Both the position numbers and the translations under genes were made by a program. The notes under the pieces were generated by a model. That model searched no databases. It was not told the DNA's origin and was given only the letters and a program-made list of their open reading frames with translations. Positions 24,484 through 30,959 of a stretch of 30,959 bases of DNA are shown one piece after another. Source of the DNA: Alphaproteobacteria bacterium (GTDB taxonomy: Bacteria > Pseudomonadota > Alphaproteobacteria > Rs-D84 > CACZYB01). The DNA is taken from contig JAEDDP010000008.1 of the NCBI GenBank assembly GCA_016297965.1, positions 1 to 30,959 of the forward strand, given 5' to 3'. The stretch's first letter is position 1. Every line of letters begins with the position of its first letter.

Positions 24484-24513
24484 TTTTCATTTTTTTTTCT
24501 ATTATGCTATAAT
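24484..24513 (+). promoter_or_regulatory. Extended -10 promoter of the three-gene cluster
   Basis: TGC followed by a perfect TATAAT (24508-24513), with a weak -35 TTTTCA (24484-24489) 18 bases upstream. The same TGCTATAAT occurs at 30249-30257. Confidence 0.6.
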
Positions 24514-24542
24514 GCGTACATAAAGAAAGGAGAAAAGATAAA

Positions 24543-25028
24543 ATGGAAAAAATAGTATTTCTTTTATCAATGATTTTATCATCAAATGCATTCGCAAATC
24601 CTGCCTGTGCCGTATGTACTGTTGCAATGGGGGCTTTCCTTGGCATTGCACGAAAACTTGGCGTTGCCGACAATACCGCCGGTGTGTGGATTGGTGCACT
24701 TATTTTGATGACATATTATTTCGTGATAAAGTTTGTTGAAGCGAAAAAATGGACCTTTAAATTTTACAAACCATTTTGGGGATTGATGACTTTGTTAATT
24801 GTGCCTGTTATGTATAAATTTGTTCCATATATGGCAAATACATTTTTTGGTATTGATGCCTTTTTGATAAGTATGCTTGCCGGTGCATTTACATTTTGGC
24901 TTTCCCAAGTTGTATACCAAAAGTTAAAGGAAAAAAATGGCGGACACGCACACTTTCCATTTGAAAAGGTTGTTTTTGCCATCGTTTCATTACTTATCGT
25001 TTCATACATTTTTGAATGTATATCATAG
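24543..25028 (+). CDS. Multi-span membrane protein with N-terminal CxxC motif
   Basis: 161 residues. An N-terminal hydrophobic segment ending SSNAFA looks like a signal peptide, and the mature start is NPACAVCTVAMGAFLG, putting a CxxC pair at the outer face of the membrane. About four further hydrophobic segments follow (near residues 50-65, 79-95, 102-125 and 142-158), with a His-containing loop (GGHAHFPF). From memory, proteins with this ACAVCTVA...WIGALI pattern occur in Patescibacteria and other distant groups without assigned function. The CxxC next to a membrane domain suggests redox or metal chemistry, but that is inference. AAAGGAG lies ten bases before the ATG. Confidence 0.8.
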   Translation: MEKIVFLLSMILSSNAFANPACAVCTVAMGAFLGIARKLGVADNTAGVWIGALILMTYYFVIKFVEAKKWTFKFYKPFWGLMTLLIVPVMYKFVPYMANTFFGIDAFLISMLAGAFTFWLSQVVYQKLKEKNGGHAHFPFEKVVFAIVSLLIVSYIFECIS

Positions 25029-25099
25029 GTATAAATATTTATTTAATTTTTTATTAAAAAAGGGTAAAATATAAACGTTAACAAAAAGGAGAAAATAAA

Positions 25100-25537
25100 A
25101 TGTTAAAAGATAATTTACTTTCATTGAAAGAAAAAGTTGTTGAACTTTTGAAATTCAAATGGACCCGCGATTTTGAATTTGCCGGTTTCATCTATATTTT
25201 AATTGTTTCATTTGGCTTAGTTCGTATTCCACTTTGCACACTTGGTGAATCATTCTGTGAAGTTGTGGATTCAAGTGTTACATACATCGTGTTTTATTTA
25301 AGCTATTTCTTTTCTATTTATGCACTATATATTTTATTAAAGTTTGTTGTATACGTTTTCTATATCGCATATCATTGCATTGCAAACAGAATTAAATCTG
25401 TAAAAAATGCAAAGGTTTCAAAACCAGTTGCAACAAGAAAACCAACACAAAAAAAGGTTGTAAAGGCATCTTCTAAAAAGGTATCCGTAAAAAAATCTGT
25501 ACCTGCAAAGAAAACAGCTTCAAGAAAAAGAAAATAG
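25100..25537 (+). CDS. Two-span membrane protein with lysine-rich C-terminal tail
   Basis: 145 residues. Hydrophobic segments lie near residues 27-47 and 58-92, with two Cys in the loop between them (PLCTLGESFCE). Residues 96-145 form a Lys/Ala/Ser/Val-rich tail (KKVVKASSKKVSVKKS and similar), resembling histone H1-type tails in composition and likely to bind nucleic acid or anionic lipid. AAAAAGGAG precedes the ATG. The next gene starts 11 bases after its stop, so the two are in one transcript. Family not recognised. Confidence 0.75.
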   Translation: MLKDNLLSLKEKVVELLKFKWTRDFEFAGFIYILIVSFGLVRIPLCTLGESFCEVVDSSVTYIVFYLSYFFSIYALYILLKFVVYVFYIAYHCIANRIKSVKNAKVSKPVATRKPTQKKVVKASSKKVSVKKSVPAKKTASRKRK

Positions 25538-25548
25538 TGGGGGTATAG

Positions 25549-26160
25549 ATGGTTAAAAAACAAGATACAAAAGTAAAAGATATAAAGAAATTTGTTGAAA
25601 AAATTGATAATATGAAAAAGGCAAATCCAAAGGATTTATCTTCGGATCAGGATTTATCAATTGCAATAATGAACCTTATTTCTATTGAAGAACACCTTAT
25701 CTTTTCTGGTGCAAAGACTGGAAAAACTTCATTCTATGATTTGGTTGGTGAAGTTCGTGAAATGAGAAAGCAACTTATGCAAAAAATGATTCGCGAATAC
25801 GAAGGTGAAGTTTGGTGCATTTCCAAACATCTTCTTGGTGCATCATACCGTTTAATGGAGGTTGGTACAAAACAACAATCTATGGGTAATACAAAGGATG
25901 CCTATGATTTGTTTGATAAGGCATACGAACTTTACTGTCTATTCTGGGGATTGAATATGAATATCATCAATACCGCAGATATGCAATGGGTTCGTGATTC
26001 GGGTGTTGATGTTGAAAATATTAAAAAACATCTTGATGAATATAAGGTTCTCGCATCCGAAACAAAGACCGAAACTTCATCAAAAAAGGTTGAAAAATCC
26101 GGTGCAATTTCAAAGTTAAAGGATGCCGTGAAAAAGGCTGTTAACTGTTGTATTGAATAG
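25549..26160 (+). CDS. Conserved helical protein of unknown function
   Basis: 203 residues, soluble and mostly helical. A strongly patterned central region reads DLSIAIMNLISIEEHL (about residues 35-50), then EVREMRKQL and EVWCISKHLLGASYRLMEVGTK (about 85-106), with the helix-pair-like stretch DAYDLFDKAYELYCLFWGLN. From memory, close relatives of this pattern occur in Patescibacteria; no function is known to me. The C-terminus is a Lys/Ser-rich linker ending in a short amphipathic helix with two Cys. GGGGG five bases before ATG 25549 is the ribosome site. It is the last gene before a strong terminator. Confidence 0.8.
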   Translation: MVKKQDTKVKDIKKFVEKIDNMKKANPKDLSSDQDLSIAIMNLISIEEHLIFSGAKTGKTSFYDLVGEVREMRKQLMQKMIREYEGEVWCISKHLLGASYRLMEVGTKQQSMGNTKDAYDLFDKAYELYCLFWGLNMNIINTADMQWVRDSGVDVENIKKHLDEYKVLASETKTETSSKKVEKSGAISKLKDAVKKAVNCCIE

Positions 26161-26184
26161 ACTTTATTCATCTGCATAAAAAGG

Positions 26185-26215
26185 GTGTATGACTTGTGTC
26201 ATACACTTTTTTTTT
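26185..26215 (+). terminator. Rho-independent terminator of the three-gene cluster
   Basis: A 9-bp perfect stem (GTGTATGAC 26185-26193 with GTCATACAC 26198-26206), a four-base loop and nine T. Confidence 0.92.
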
Positions 26216-26242
26216 GATATTAAATCGTTTCCGTGATAATAT
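26214..26242 (+). promoter_or_regulatory. Promoter of xthA
   Basis: TTGATA (26214-26219) and TAATAT (26237-26242) are 17 bases apart; the -35 starts in the T run of the preceding terminator. AAAGGGGAA before ATG 26274 is the ribosome site. Confidence 0.55.
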
Positions 26243-26273
26243 ATTACTTTAAGTAAAACAAAGGGGAATAATT

Positions 26274-27047
26274 ATGATTATTGCAACATTTAATGTAAAT
26301 TCTGTTCGGGCGCACCTTCAAAATATTTTGAATTGGATAAATGATTTTTCGCCTGATGTCATCCTTATGCAGGAGATAAAATGTCAAACCGACGCCTTTC
26401 CATATATGGAGTTTGAAGATTTGGGGTATAATGTCAGTGTCTTCGGTCAAAAAACATATAACGGTGTGGCAATCCTTTCCCGTTATTCAATTGAAGATAC
26501 AATAACCGGACTTCCAACCTTTCCGGACGATTCGTCCGCTCGTTATATAGAGGCCGTTATTGATGGCCGGATAAGGGTGGCAAGCATTTACGCCCCAAAT
26601 GGAAATCCCGTTCCATCGGATAAGTTTGTTTATAAGCAGGAATGGATGGAACATTTACACGAACACCTTCAATCCATCCTTCAAAATGACGAGGCGGTAA
26701 TTTTGGGTGGTGATTTTAATGTGGCATTGACCGATCGTGAAATTTATAATCCAAAGGCATTTGAAGACGATGCCATAACCCAACCTGAATCGCGAAAGGC
26801 AATGAATGATTTGTTTGAAATGGGACTTGTTGACACATACCGAAAATTTTATCCGGATAATGAAAAGGCATACACATATTTTGGGTACCGTGGCGGATGT
26901 TTTCAAAAAGGATACGGAATTTTGTTGGACTATTTCTTGGTAAATCAAAAGGCATTGGATTTAATTACAGATGCTGGAATTGATACCACTCCGCGTGGCA
27001 ATGAAAAACCGTCCGACCACACACCATTATGGATTGAATTAAAGTAA
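26274..27047 (+). CDS. xthA: Exodeoxyribonuclease III (AP endonuclease)
   Basis: 257 residues, full length for the family. The endonuclease/exonuclease/phosphatase fold shows Asn7 in ATFNVNSVRA, Glu34 in LMQEIKC, YNGVAILSR, the Asp/Asn pair in GGDFNVAL, LLDYFLV, and the final catalytic SDHTPLW. It cuts at abasic sites and trims 3' blocking groups in base-excision repair. It stands alone between two terminators. Confidence 0.95.
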   Translation: MIIATFNVNSVRAHLQNILNWINDFSPDVILMQEIKCQTDAFPYMEFEDLGYNVSVFGQKTYNGVAILSRYSIEDTITGLPTFPDDSSARYIEAVIDGRIRVASIYAPNGNPVPSDKFVYKQEWMEHLHEHLQSILQNDEAVILGGDFNVALTDREIYNPKAFEDDAITQPESRKAMNDLFEMGLVDTYRKFYPDNEKAYTYFGYRGGCFQKGYGILLDYFLVNQKALDLITDAGIDTTPRGNEKPSDHTPLWIELK

Positions 27048-27052
27048 TAAAA

Positions 27053-27086
27053 AAGCCCCGTTTTTTTTCGGGGCTTAATTTTTTTT
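27053..27086. terminator. Terminator between xthA and the ppiD-like gene
   Basis: AAGCCCCG (27053-27060) pairs with CGGGGCTT (27069-27076) around an eight-T loop, followed by a T run to 27086; an A run on the left makes it usable from the minus strand too. Confidence 0.92.
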
Positions 27087-27088
27087 AT

Positions 27089-28591
27089 TTAGTTAAAAAG
27101 TCGGTTAAGCATTTTATCGTATCTTTTTACACCATATTTTTTGTAAAGATAACTGATGTAATCATCAACAATAATACCGGCAAATGCTTCTTTCTTTTGT
27201 TCCTTAAACTTTTCAAATTCGGCCTTGTCCTTTATTTCTGGAAGACTGATATCTCTTAACACTGCCACATAATAAATATCATCTGACTTTATAACAAAAG
27301 GTTTATCTTTTTCCGTGTTAAACAATTTTGATAAAAAGTTTGTTGTGTAAAGGTTGTTAAACCTTCCGGATGTTGTATTCAAAATAACATTCGCCTTTGT
27401 ATCAACCTTTTTAACGGCATCATTAAACTTTTCCCCATTATCTAACAATGTTGAAATTTTATTTACCTTTTGTGAAGCCTGTGCAATTTGGGCGGTTCTT
27501 TTCCAAATATTTTTAATTTCACCCTTTACACTTTCAAATGATTTTGGCTTTGATGGATAAACTGCATCCACCATAACAAGCATTATATTTTCACCATTGT
27601 CAAGGACATCACTTATACCTTTTTCATCAAGAGCGAAAAACGCAATATCACGGAACTTTTGTGTAAATGTTTTGTCATTGAATGCTGAACCATCACGCTT
27701 TTTTCCATCAACATTTAAATCAGGAAGAACAACCTTTGATACACCAAAAGTTTTAACGGTATCTTCAACCTTTGCTCCCCCATTTATTTCATCAATAATA
27801 TCTTCTCCCATTTCAATCATAGTTTTATATGTCTTGTCATCATCGGACTTTTTAATATCACGATATTTTCTTGCCATTTCTGGGGTGATAAGAATGTATG
27901 AAATCTTCCTAAATTCTGGTTGTATAAACTTTGATGAATTTATTTCATATATTTCTTTAAGTTCGTCATCTTTTGGTTGTTCGGTAATTACCTCATTTGC
28001 AACCTTAAATGACACAACATCAAAGGTTCTTTTTTGTGCATCATTTTTATAAAGTATTTCCGCCATCATTGAGTTGTCAACATTACTCATAATTGAATTT
28101 ATAAGGATTTCACGCGCAATTTGTTTGGAAAGTTCGGAAACAAATTTATTTTCGGAAATGTTGTTTACCTCTAAGATATAGGCAAATTGTTCCGGCGAAA
28201 AATTACCCTTGTCATCTTGGAATTCCTTTGTCGCCTTTATAATTTCATAAATTTTTTCATTTGAAACCTCAATGCCAAGCTCCTTTGCCTCTTTATCAAG
28301 AAGGATTCTGTATGCCAAATTGTCAATGATTTGGTCAACAAATCCCATCTGTAAGGCCTGTTTGTAATTTATTCTTGTGTTGCCAAGTATCCTTCGAATT
28401 TGTGCAATTTGACGTCTTAATTCCTCATCAAATTCCTTTGCTGAAATCTTTGTTCCGGCAACTGAAAGTACGGTTGAATCCGCCCCAAAATCGCTTTTCA
28501 CAAAACCAAAAAAGATGAAACTTGCACTTATTAAACTAAATATAAGTTTAACAAAAAACTTTTCGGATGAATTTTTCATTTCTTTAAGCAT
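27089..28591 (-). CDS. PpiD/SurA-like periplasmic peptidyl-prolyl isomerase / chaperone
   Basis: 500 residues. A single N-terminal membrane anchor lies near residues 13-30 (VKLIFSLISASFIFFGFV). The SurA/PpiD N-terminal chaperone region follows (VAGTKISAKEFDEELRRQ, then FVDQIIDNLAYRILLDKEAKELG). The middle (about 200-360) corresponds to the parvulin-like region but is divergent: FRKISYILIT marks its first strand and I cannot see a clear active site. It probably helps fold outer-membrane or secreted proteins at the outer face of the inner membrane. It is divergent from tpiA, an arrangement common in Alphaproteobacteria. Confidence 0.88.
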   Translation of the reverse strand: MLKEMKNSSEKFFVKLIFSLISASFIFFGFVKSDFGADSTVLSVAGTKISAKEFDEELRRQIAQIRRILGNTRINYKQALQMGFVDQIIDNLAYRILLDKEAKELGIEVSNEKIYEIIKATKEFQDDKGNFSPEQFAYILEVNNISENKFVSELSKQIAREILINSIMSNVDNSMMAEILYKNDAQKRTFDVVSFKVANEVITEQPKDDELKEIYEINSSKFIQPEFRKISYILITPEMARKYRDIKKSDDDKTYKTMIEMGEDIIDEINGGAKVEDTVKTFGVSKVVLPDLNVDGKKRDGSAFNDKTFTQKFRDIAFFALDEKGISDVLDNGENIMLVMVDAVYPSKPKSFESVKGEIKNIWKRTAQIAQASQKVNKISTLLDNGEKFNDAVKKVDTKANVILNTTSGRFNNLYTTNFLSKLFNTEKDKPFVIKSDDIYYVAVLRDISLPEIKDKAEFEKFKEQKKEAFAGIIVDDYISYLYKKYGVKRYDKMLNRLFN

Positions 28592-28624
28592 TTTTTTAAC
28601 CTTTCCCTAAAAATTTTTAACTTT

Positions 28625-28654
28625 TATATAGAAATAGCAAAATAAATATGTTAA
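28625..28654 (-). promoter_or_regulatory. Possible promoter of the ppiD-like gene
   Basis: On the minus strand TTAACA (28654-28649) and TATATA (28630-28625) are 18 bases apart, about 35 bases before the ATG. AT-rich surroundings make this uncertain. Confidence 0.4.
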
Positions 28655-28703
28655 AACAAGTAAAATATTAAAAAAAATAAATTTAATAGAAAAGGAGTAC
28701 AAA

Positions 28704-29465
28704 ATGGCTTTTACAAACAAAAAAATAATTGCCGGAAATTGGAAAATGAACGGTTTGAAAAGGGATTCATGGCAACTTATCAATGACCTTCTTTCAAAAT
28801 ATGAAACACCGGACGAAAAACACAATTTTGAAATGATTGTATGTCCACCTTCAACACTTCTTTCCGAAGTTGTTTCAATGACCGAAGGTTCCCCAATCCG
28901 TGTTGGTGCACAAAATTGCAGTGATAAGTTAAACGGAGCCTATACCGGTGAAATTTCCCCTGTGATGATAAAGGATATTGGTGCAAATTTTGTAATTTTG
29001 GGACATTCTGAACGTCGTTCATATTTTAAGGAATCAAATGCAGATGTTGCATCAAAGGCCGAATTGGCAATAGAGCAGGGCTTAACACCAATCATTTGTA
29101 TCGGTGAAACCTTGGAACAAAAGGAAAATGGTTCCGCATTGGCTGTAATTGAAGACCAATTTATGAACTCAATTCCATCAAATGCAACAACCGAAAATGT
29201 TATTGTTGCCTATGAACCTGTATGGGCTATTGGTACTGGCCGTTCCGCAACAACCCAAGACATTATTGATGTTATAACAAAGATTCGTGAAGTATCCGAA
29301 AAAAAGTTCGGTTTGCGTGATGTTTCCGTTCTTTATGGCGGAAGTGTAAAGTCATCAAATGCCGATGAAATCTTTGCAATTTCTGATGTTGATGGTGTTC
29401 TTGTTGGTGGTGCATCATTAAAAGCTGATGAATTCTGGAAAATTGCAGAGGCAAGCGAGAAATAA
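28704..29465 (+). CDS. tpiA: Triosephosphate isomerase
   Basis: 253 residues, standard length. Asn12 and Lys14 in AGNWKMN, His101 in LGHSERR, and the catalytic base Glu171 in AYEPVWAIGTG are all present, as are the phosphate-binding YGGSVKSSN and LVGGASL. It interconverts dihydroxyacetone phosphate and glyceraldehyde 3-phosphate in glycolysis. AAAAGGAG lies upstream of the ATG and a strong terminator follows. Confidence 0.98.
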   Translation: MAFTNKKIIAGNWKMNGLKRDSWQLINDLLSKYETPDEKHNFEMIVCPPSTLLSEVVSMTEGSPIRVGAQNCSDKLNGAYTGEISPVMIKDIGANFVILGHSERRSYFKESNADVASKAELAIEQGLTPIICIGETLEQKENGSALAVIEDQFMNSIPSNATTENVIVAYEPVWAIGTGRSATTQDIIDVITKIREVSEKKFGLRDVSVLYGGSVKSSNADEIFAISDVDGVLVGGASLKADEFWKIAEASEK

Positions 29466-29490
29466 ATAATTTTTCGTATTTGATATAAAA

Positions 29491-29520
29491 AAAAGTCCCC
29501 CAATTTTCGGGGGACTTTTT
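29491..29520. terminator. Bidirectional terminator between tpiA and the ankyrin gene
   Basis: AAAGTCCCCC (29493-29502) pairs with GGGGGACTTT (29510-29519) around a seven-base loop, with A and T runs outside. The genes on either side converge on it. Confidence 0.92.
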
Positions 29521-29539
29521 AATTCGTTGGGAAAATTTT

Positions 29540-30130
29540 TTAACGACAAAATTCTTTTTCCTTTTGAAGTTTGAATAATATTTCTTTTCCCCTTTTCCTT
29601 TCAAGAAGTTCATTCCTGTAAATATCAACAGTCTGCTTTCTTTGGTTAAGGTTCAATATTTCATTCAATTTTTCATTATTTTGAATTTCGGCAATGAAAA
29701 GCAAATGACTGCCAAGCGCATCATAGGTATTTACATTTGCATTTCCCTTTAAAAGAGCATTTACCGCCTCCAAATTTTCAAAAACAACGGAAATATAAAG
29801 CGGAGTTTCTTTCTCCTTTGATGTAAGGTTTACATCCGCACCAAATTTCAAAAGCATATTTATTGCTTCAACATTATTTCTTGCTGCGGCATAGTGAAGA
29901 TAGCCCCAACCATAATAATCTGTTTCATTTATATTTGTAATTGTCCCATCGGTAAGCTTTTTGTGAAATTCTTCCAATGTCCGAATATCCGGATTCGCAG
30001 AGGTTAAAGTCTGTCTTTCCTTTGTCTGCCTATTAGGGATAAGTGATGCAAGTTTTATAAACCTAGCTTGTTTTGCTGCTTCTCCATCTAATCTTGCATT
30101 TGCACTGGTACCAAATAAAATTTTCATCAT
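29540..30130 (-). CDS. Ankyrin-repeat protein
   Basis: 196 residues. About three ankyrin repeats span residues 70-165: GWGYLHYAAARNNVEAINMLL with FGADVN, then TPLYISVVFENLEAVNALL with GNANVN, then a weaker one. Before them is an unstructured basic stretch; after them a Lys/Glu-rich helix. No signal peptide or membrane span, so it should be cytoplasmic unless exported by a specialised system. Ankyrin repeats bind proteins; the partner cannot be read. GAGG eight bases before ATG 30130 supports that start. Confidence 0.85.
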   Translation of the reverse strand: MMKILFGTSANARLDGEAAKQARFIKLASLIPNRQTKERQTLTSANPDIRTLEEFHKKLTDGTITNINETDYYGWGYLHYAAARNNVEAINMLLKFGADVNLTSKEKETPLYISVVFENLEAVNALLKGNANVNTYDALGSHLLFIAEIQNNEKLNEILNLNQRKQTVDIYRNELLERKRGKEILFKLQKEKEFCR

Positions 30131-30164
30131 TTTTACATCCTCTTAGATTTTTTCTGTTATCCAC

Positions 30165-30192
30165 ATAATAAGACAAAAAATAAATTTGTCAA
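30165..30192 (-). promoter_or_regulatory. Promoter of the ankyrin gene
   Basis: On the minus strand a perfect TTGACA (30192-30187) and TATTAT (30170-30165) are 16 bases apart, about 35 bases before the ATG. Confidence 0.65.
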
Positions 30193-30228
30193 GTATTTTG
30201 TCGTAATTGAATATTTAAGTTTTTTTAT

Positions 30229-30257
30229 TTGTCATATATCAAAAATTGTGCTATAAT
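30229..30257 (+). promoter_or_regulatory. Strong extended -10 promoter of the right-edge secreted protein
   Basis: TTGTCA (30229-30234), 17 bases, then TGC-adjacent perfect TATAAT (30252-30257). It is divergent from the ankyrin promoter. AGGAG (30270-30274) follows, six bases before ATG 30281. Confidence 0.75.
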
Positions 30258-30280
30258 AAAAAAGAATATAGGAGAGAACT

Positions 30281-30959
30281 ATGAAAAAAGAAATTGGAAG
30301 TTTAGCTTTTAGCTTGTTTTTATTGACATTTTCTGGTGTTTCAAATGCTGGATTATGGGATGCATGGGCTGACGAAGATGAGGAAAATTATTCATCAACC
30401 ACACAAAAAACAAACCAATCAAAAACAATTCGTTATTCTTCACAAATGGGAAATGACGCTAATGCGGTTTATTTTTCAAATGAAAACAACAACTACAATT
30501 ATAACTATAATCAGTACTATTCTGCTCCTGTAAACGGTGAAATGCAAAATTTTTCCGGATATTATCAACAATCAAATCCTTATGTAAATGCAAATGTTGA
30601 TTATGATACTTTGCAATCGGAAAGAGTTTTAACACCAAGTGAGGTTTCAAGCTCCATTAACAAATGGAAAAATGGTGTTGTAAGTGTCTTCTGGGAAAAT
30701 TATCGTGGAAATAATGTAAGAATTGAATTGTTAAGGAATAATCGTGATTTAAAGGAAATGAGGTTGAAATTCGTTCAATCCCAAAATATGACATCTGATC
30801 CTGATGGTTCTATTTCTGATATGTTAAATATTGTTGCCAACCAGGTTATGAAACGCACCTGTGGACGAAAGGCAAAACAATCAATCATACTTTATGAACG
30901 CCCATCTGTGGAATTGGAAAAGGAAACCTCAGCCGACGGATATAAGGTTATGGCAAAGG
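30281..30959 (+). CDS. Secreted protein, C-terminus beyond the window
   Basis: At least 226 residues, open to the right edge. A signal peptide covers residues 1-23 (MKKEIGSLAFSLFLLTFSGV then SNA). The next 100 residues are Asn/Tyr/Ser/Gln-rich and low in complexity (NENNNYNYNYNQYYS), probably disordered. From about residue 120 (VLTPSEVSSSINKWKNGVVS) the sequence looks folded, with a Cys near 200. No family recognised. The mature protein is expected in the periplasm or outside the cell. Promoter and ribosome site are both strong, so it may be well expressed. Confidence 0.8.
   Translation, partial: MKKEIGSLAFSLFLLTFSGVSNAGLWDAWADEDEENYSSTTQKTNQSKTIRYSSQMGNDANAVYFSNENNNYNYNYNQYYSAPVNGEMQNFSGYYQQSNPYVNANVDYDTLQSERVLTPSEVSSSINKWKNGVVSVFWENYRGNNVRIELLRNNRDLKEMRLKFVQSQNMTSDPDGSISDMLNIVANQVMKRTCGRKAKQSIILYERPSVELEKETSADGYKVMAK

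Noticed and set aside
29272..29628. 118-codon minus-strand frame
   Set aside because: It spans the tpiA/ankyrin terminator and is antisense to conserved tpiA sequence.
1..30959. CRISPR array, rRNA genes, complete insertion sequence, phage structural genes
   Set aside because: No regularly spaced repeats, rRNA motifs, intact transposase with inverted ends, or phage head/tail genes were seen.

Overview
The window is AT-rich bacterial DNA using the standard bacterial code (TGA is a stop, for example in hsdS). Two gene pairs match Alphaproteobacteria: an EnvC-like murein hydrolase activator followed by a CtpA-type S41 protease, and triosephosphate isomerase divergent from a PpiD/SurA-like chaperone. 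Low GC content and small Cys-rich secreted proteins with CPSGYY-type repeats suggest a host-associated, gut-type AT-rich alphaproteobacterium. The lineage is inference; no marker search was possible.

Layout. (1) 1-9213 is an accessory zone: the tail of an unidentified gene starting at a poly-G run, a PD-(D/E)XK nuclease-like protein, a low-molecular-weight phosphatase homologue whose catalytic Cys is Tyr, then a type I restriction-modification operon in the unusual order hsdR - membrane coiled-coil protein - hsdS - membrane-anchored protein - hsdM. It ends in an 11-codon ORF, a terminator, a decayed transposase-like fragment and a tRNA-Arg(ACG). (2) 9281-12720, minus strand: a GT2-GT8 fusion glycosyltransferase with a small overlapping partner gene, and two secreted proteins. 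(3) 12827-17280, minus strand: a cca-like / era / polA cluster. (4) 17328-19990, plus strand: envC-like and ctpA. (5) 20065-24324: alanine racemase divergent from a 983-residue tandem MurE-MurE fusion. (6) 24543-26160: three small genes of unknown function, including a CxxC membrane protein and a protein with a lysine-rich tail. (7) 26274-30959: xthA, ppiD-like, tpiA, an ankyrin protein, and a secreted protein cut by the window edge.

How the genes fit together. The hsd genes should form one self-contained methylation/restriction unit; the two extra membrane proteins are overlapped into the operon, so they are probably functional parts or linked accessory defences. Alr and MurE both feed the peptidoglycan stem peptide and share one divergent promoter region; the EnvC/CtpA pair acts on envelope remodelling. 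Strong hairpin terminators separate most convergent units, and several near-consensus sigma-70 type promoters are visible.

Most worth following up: the MurE-MurE fusion with differently diverged halves and a possible internal start; the hsd operon with two interleaved membrane proteins; the phosphatase lacking its nucleophile; and the three-gene cluster 24543-26160.
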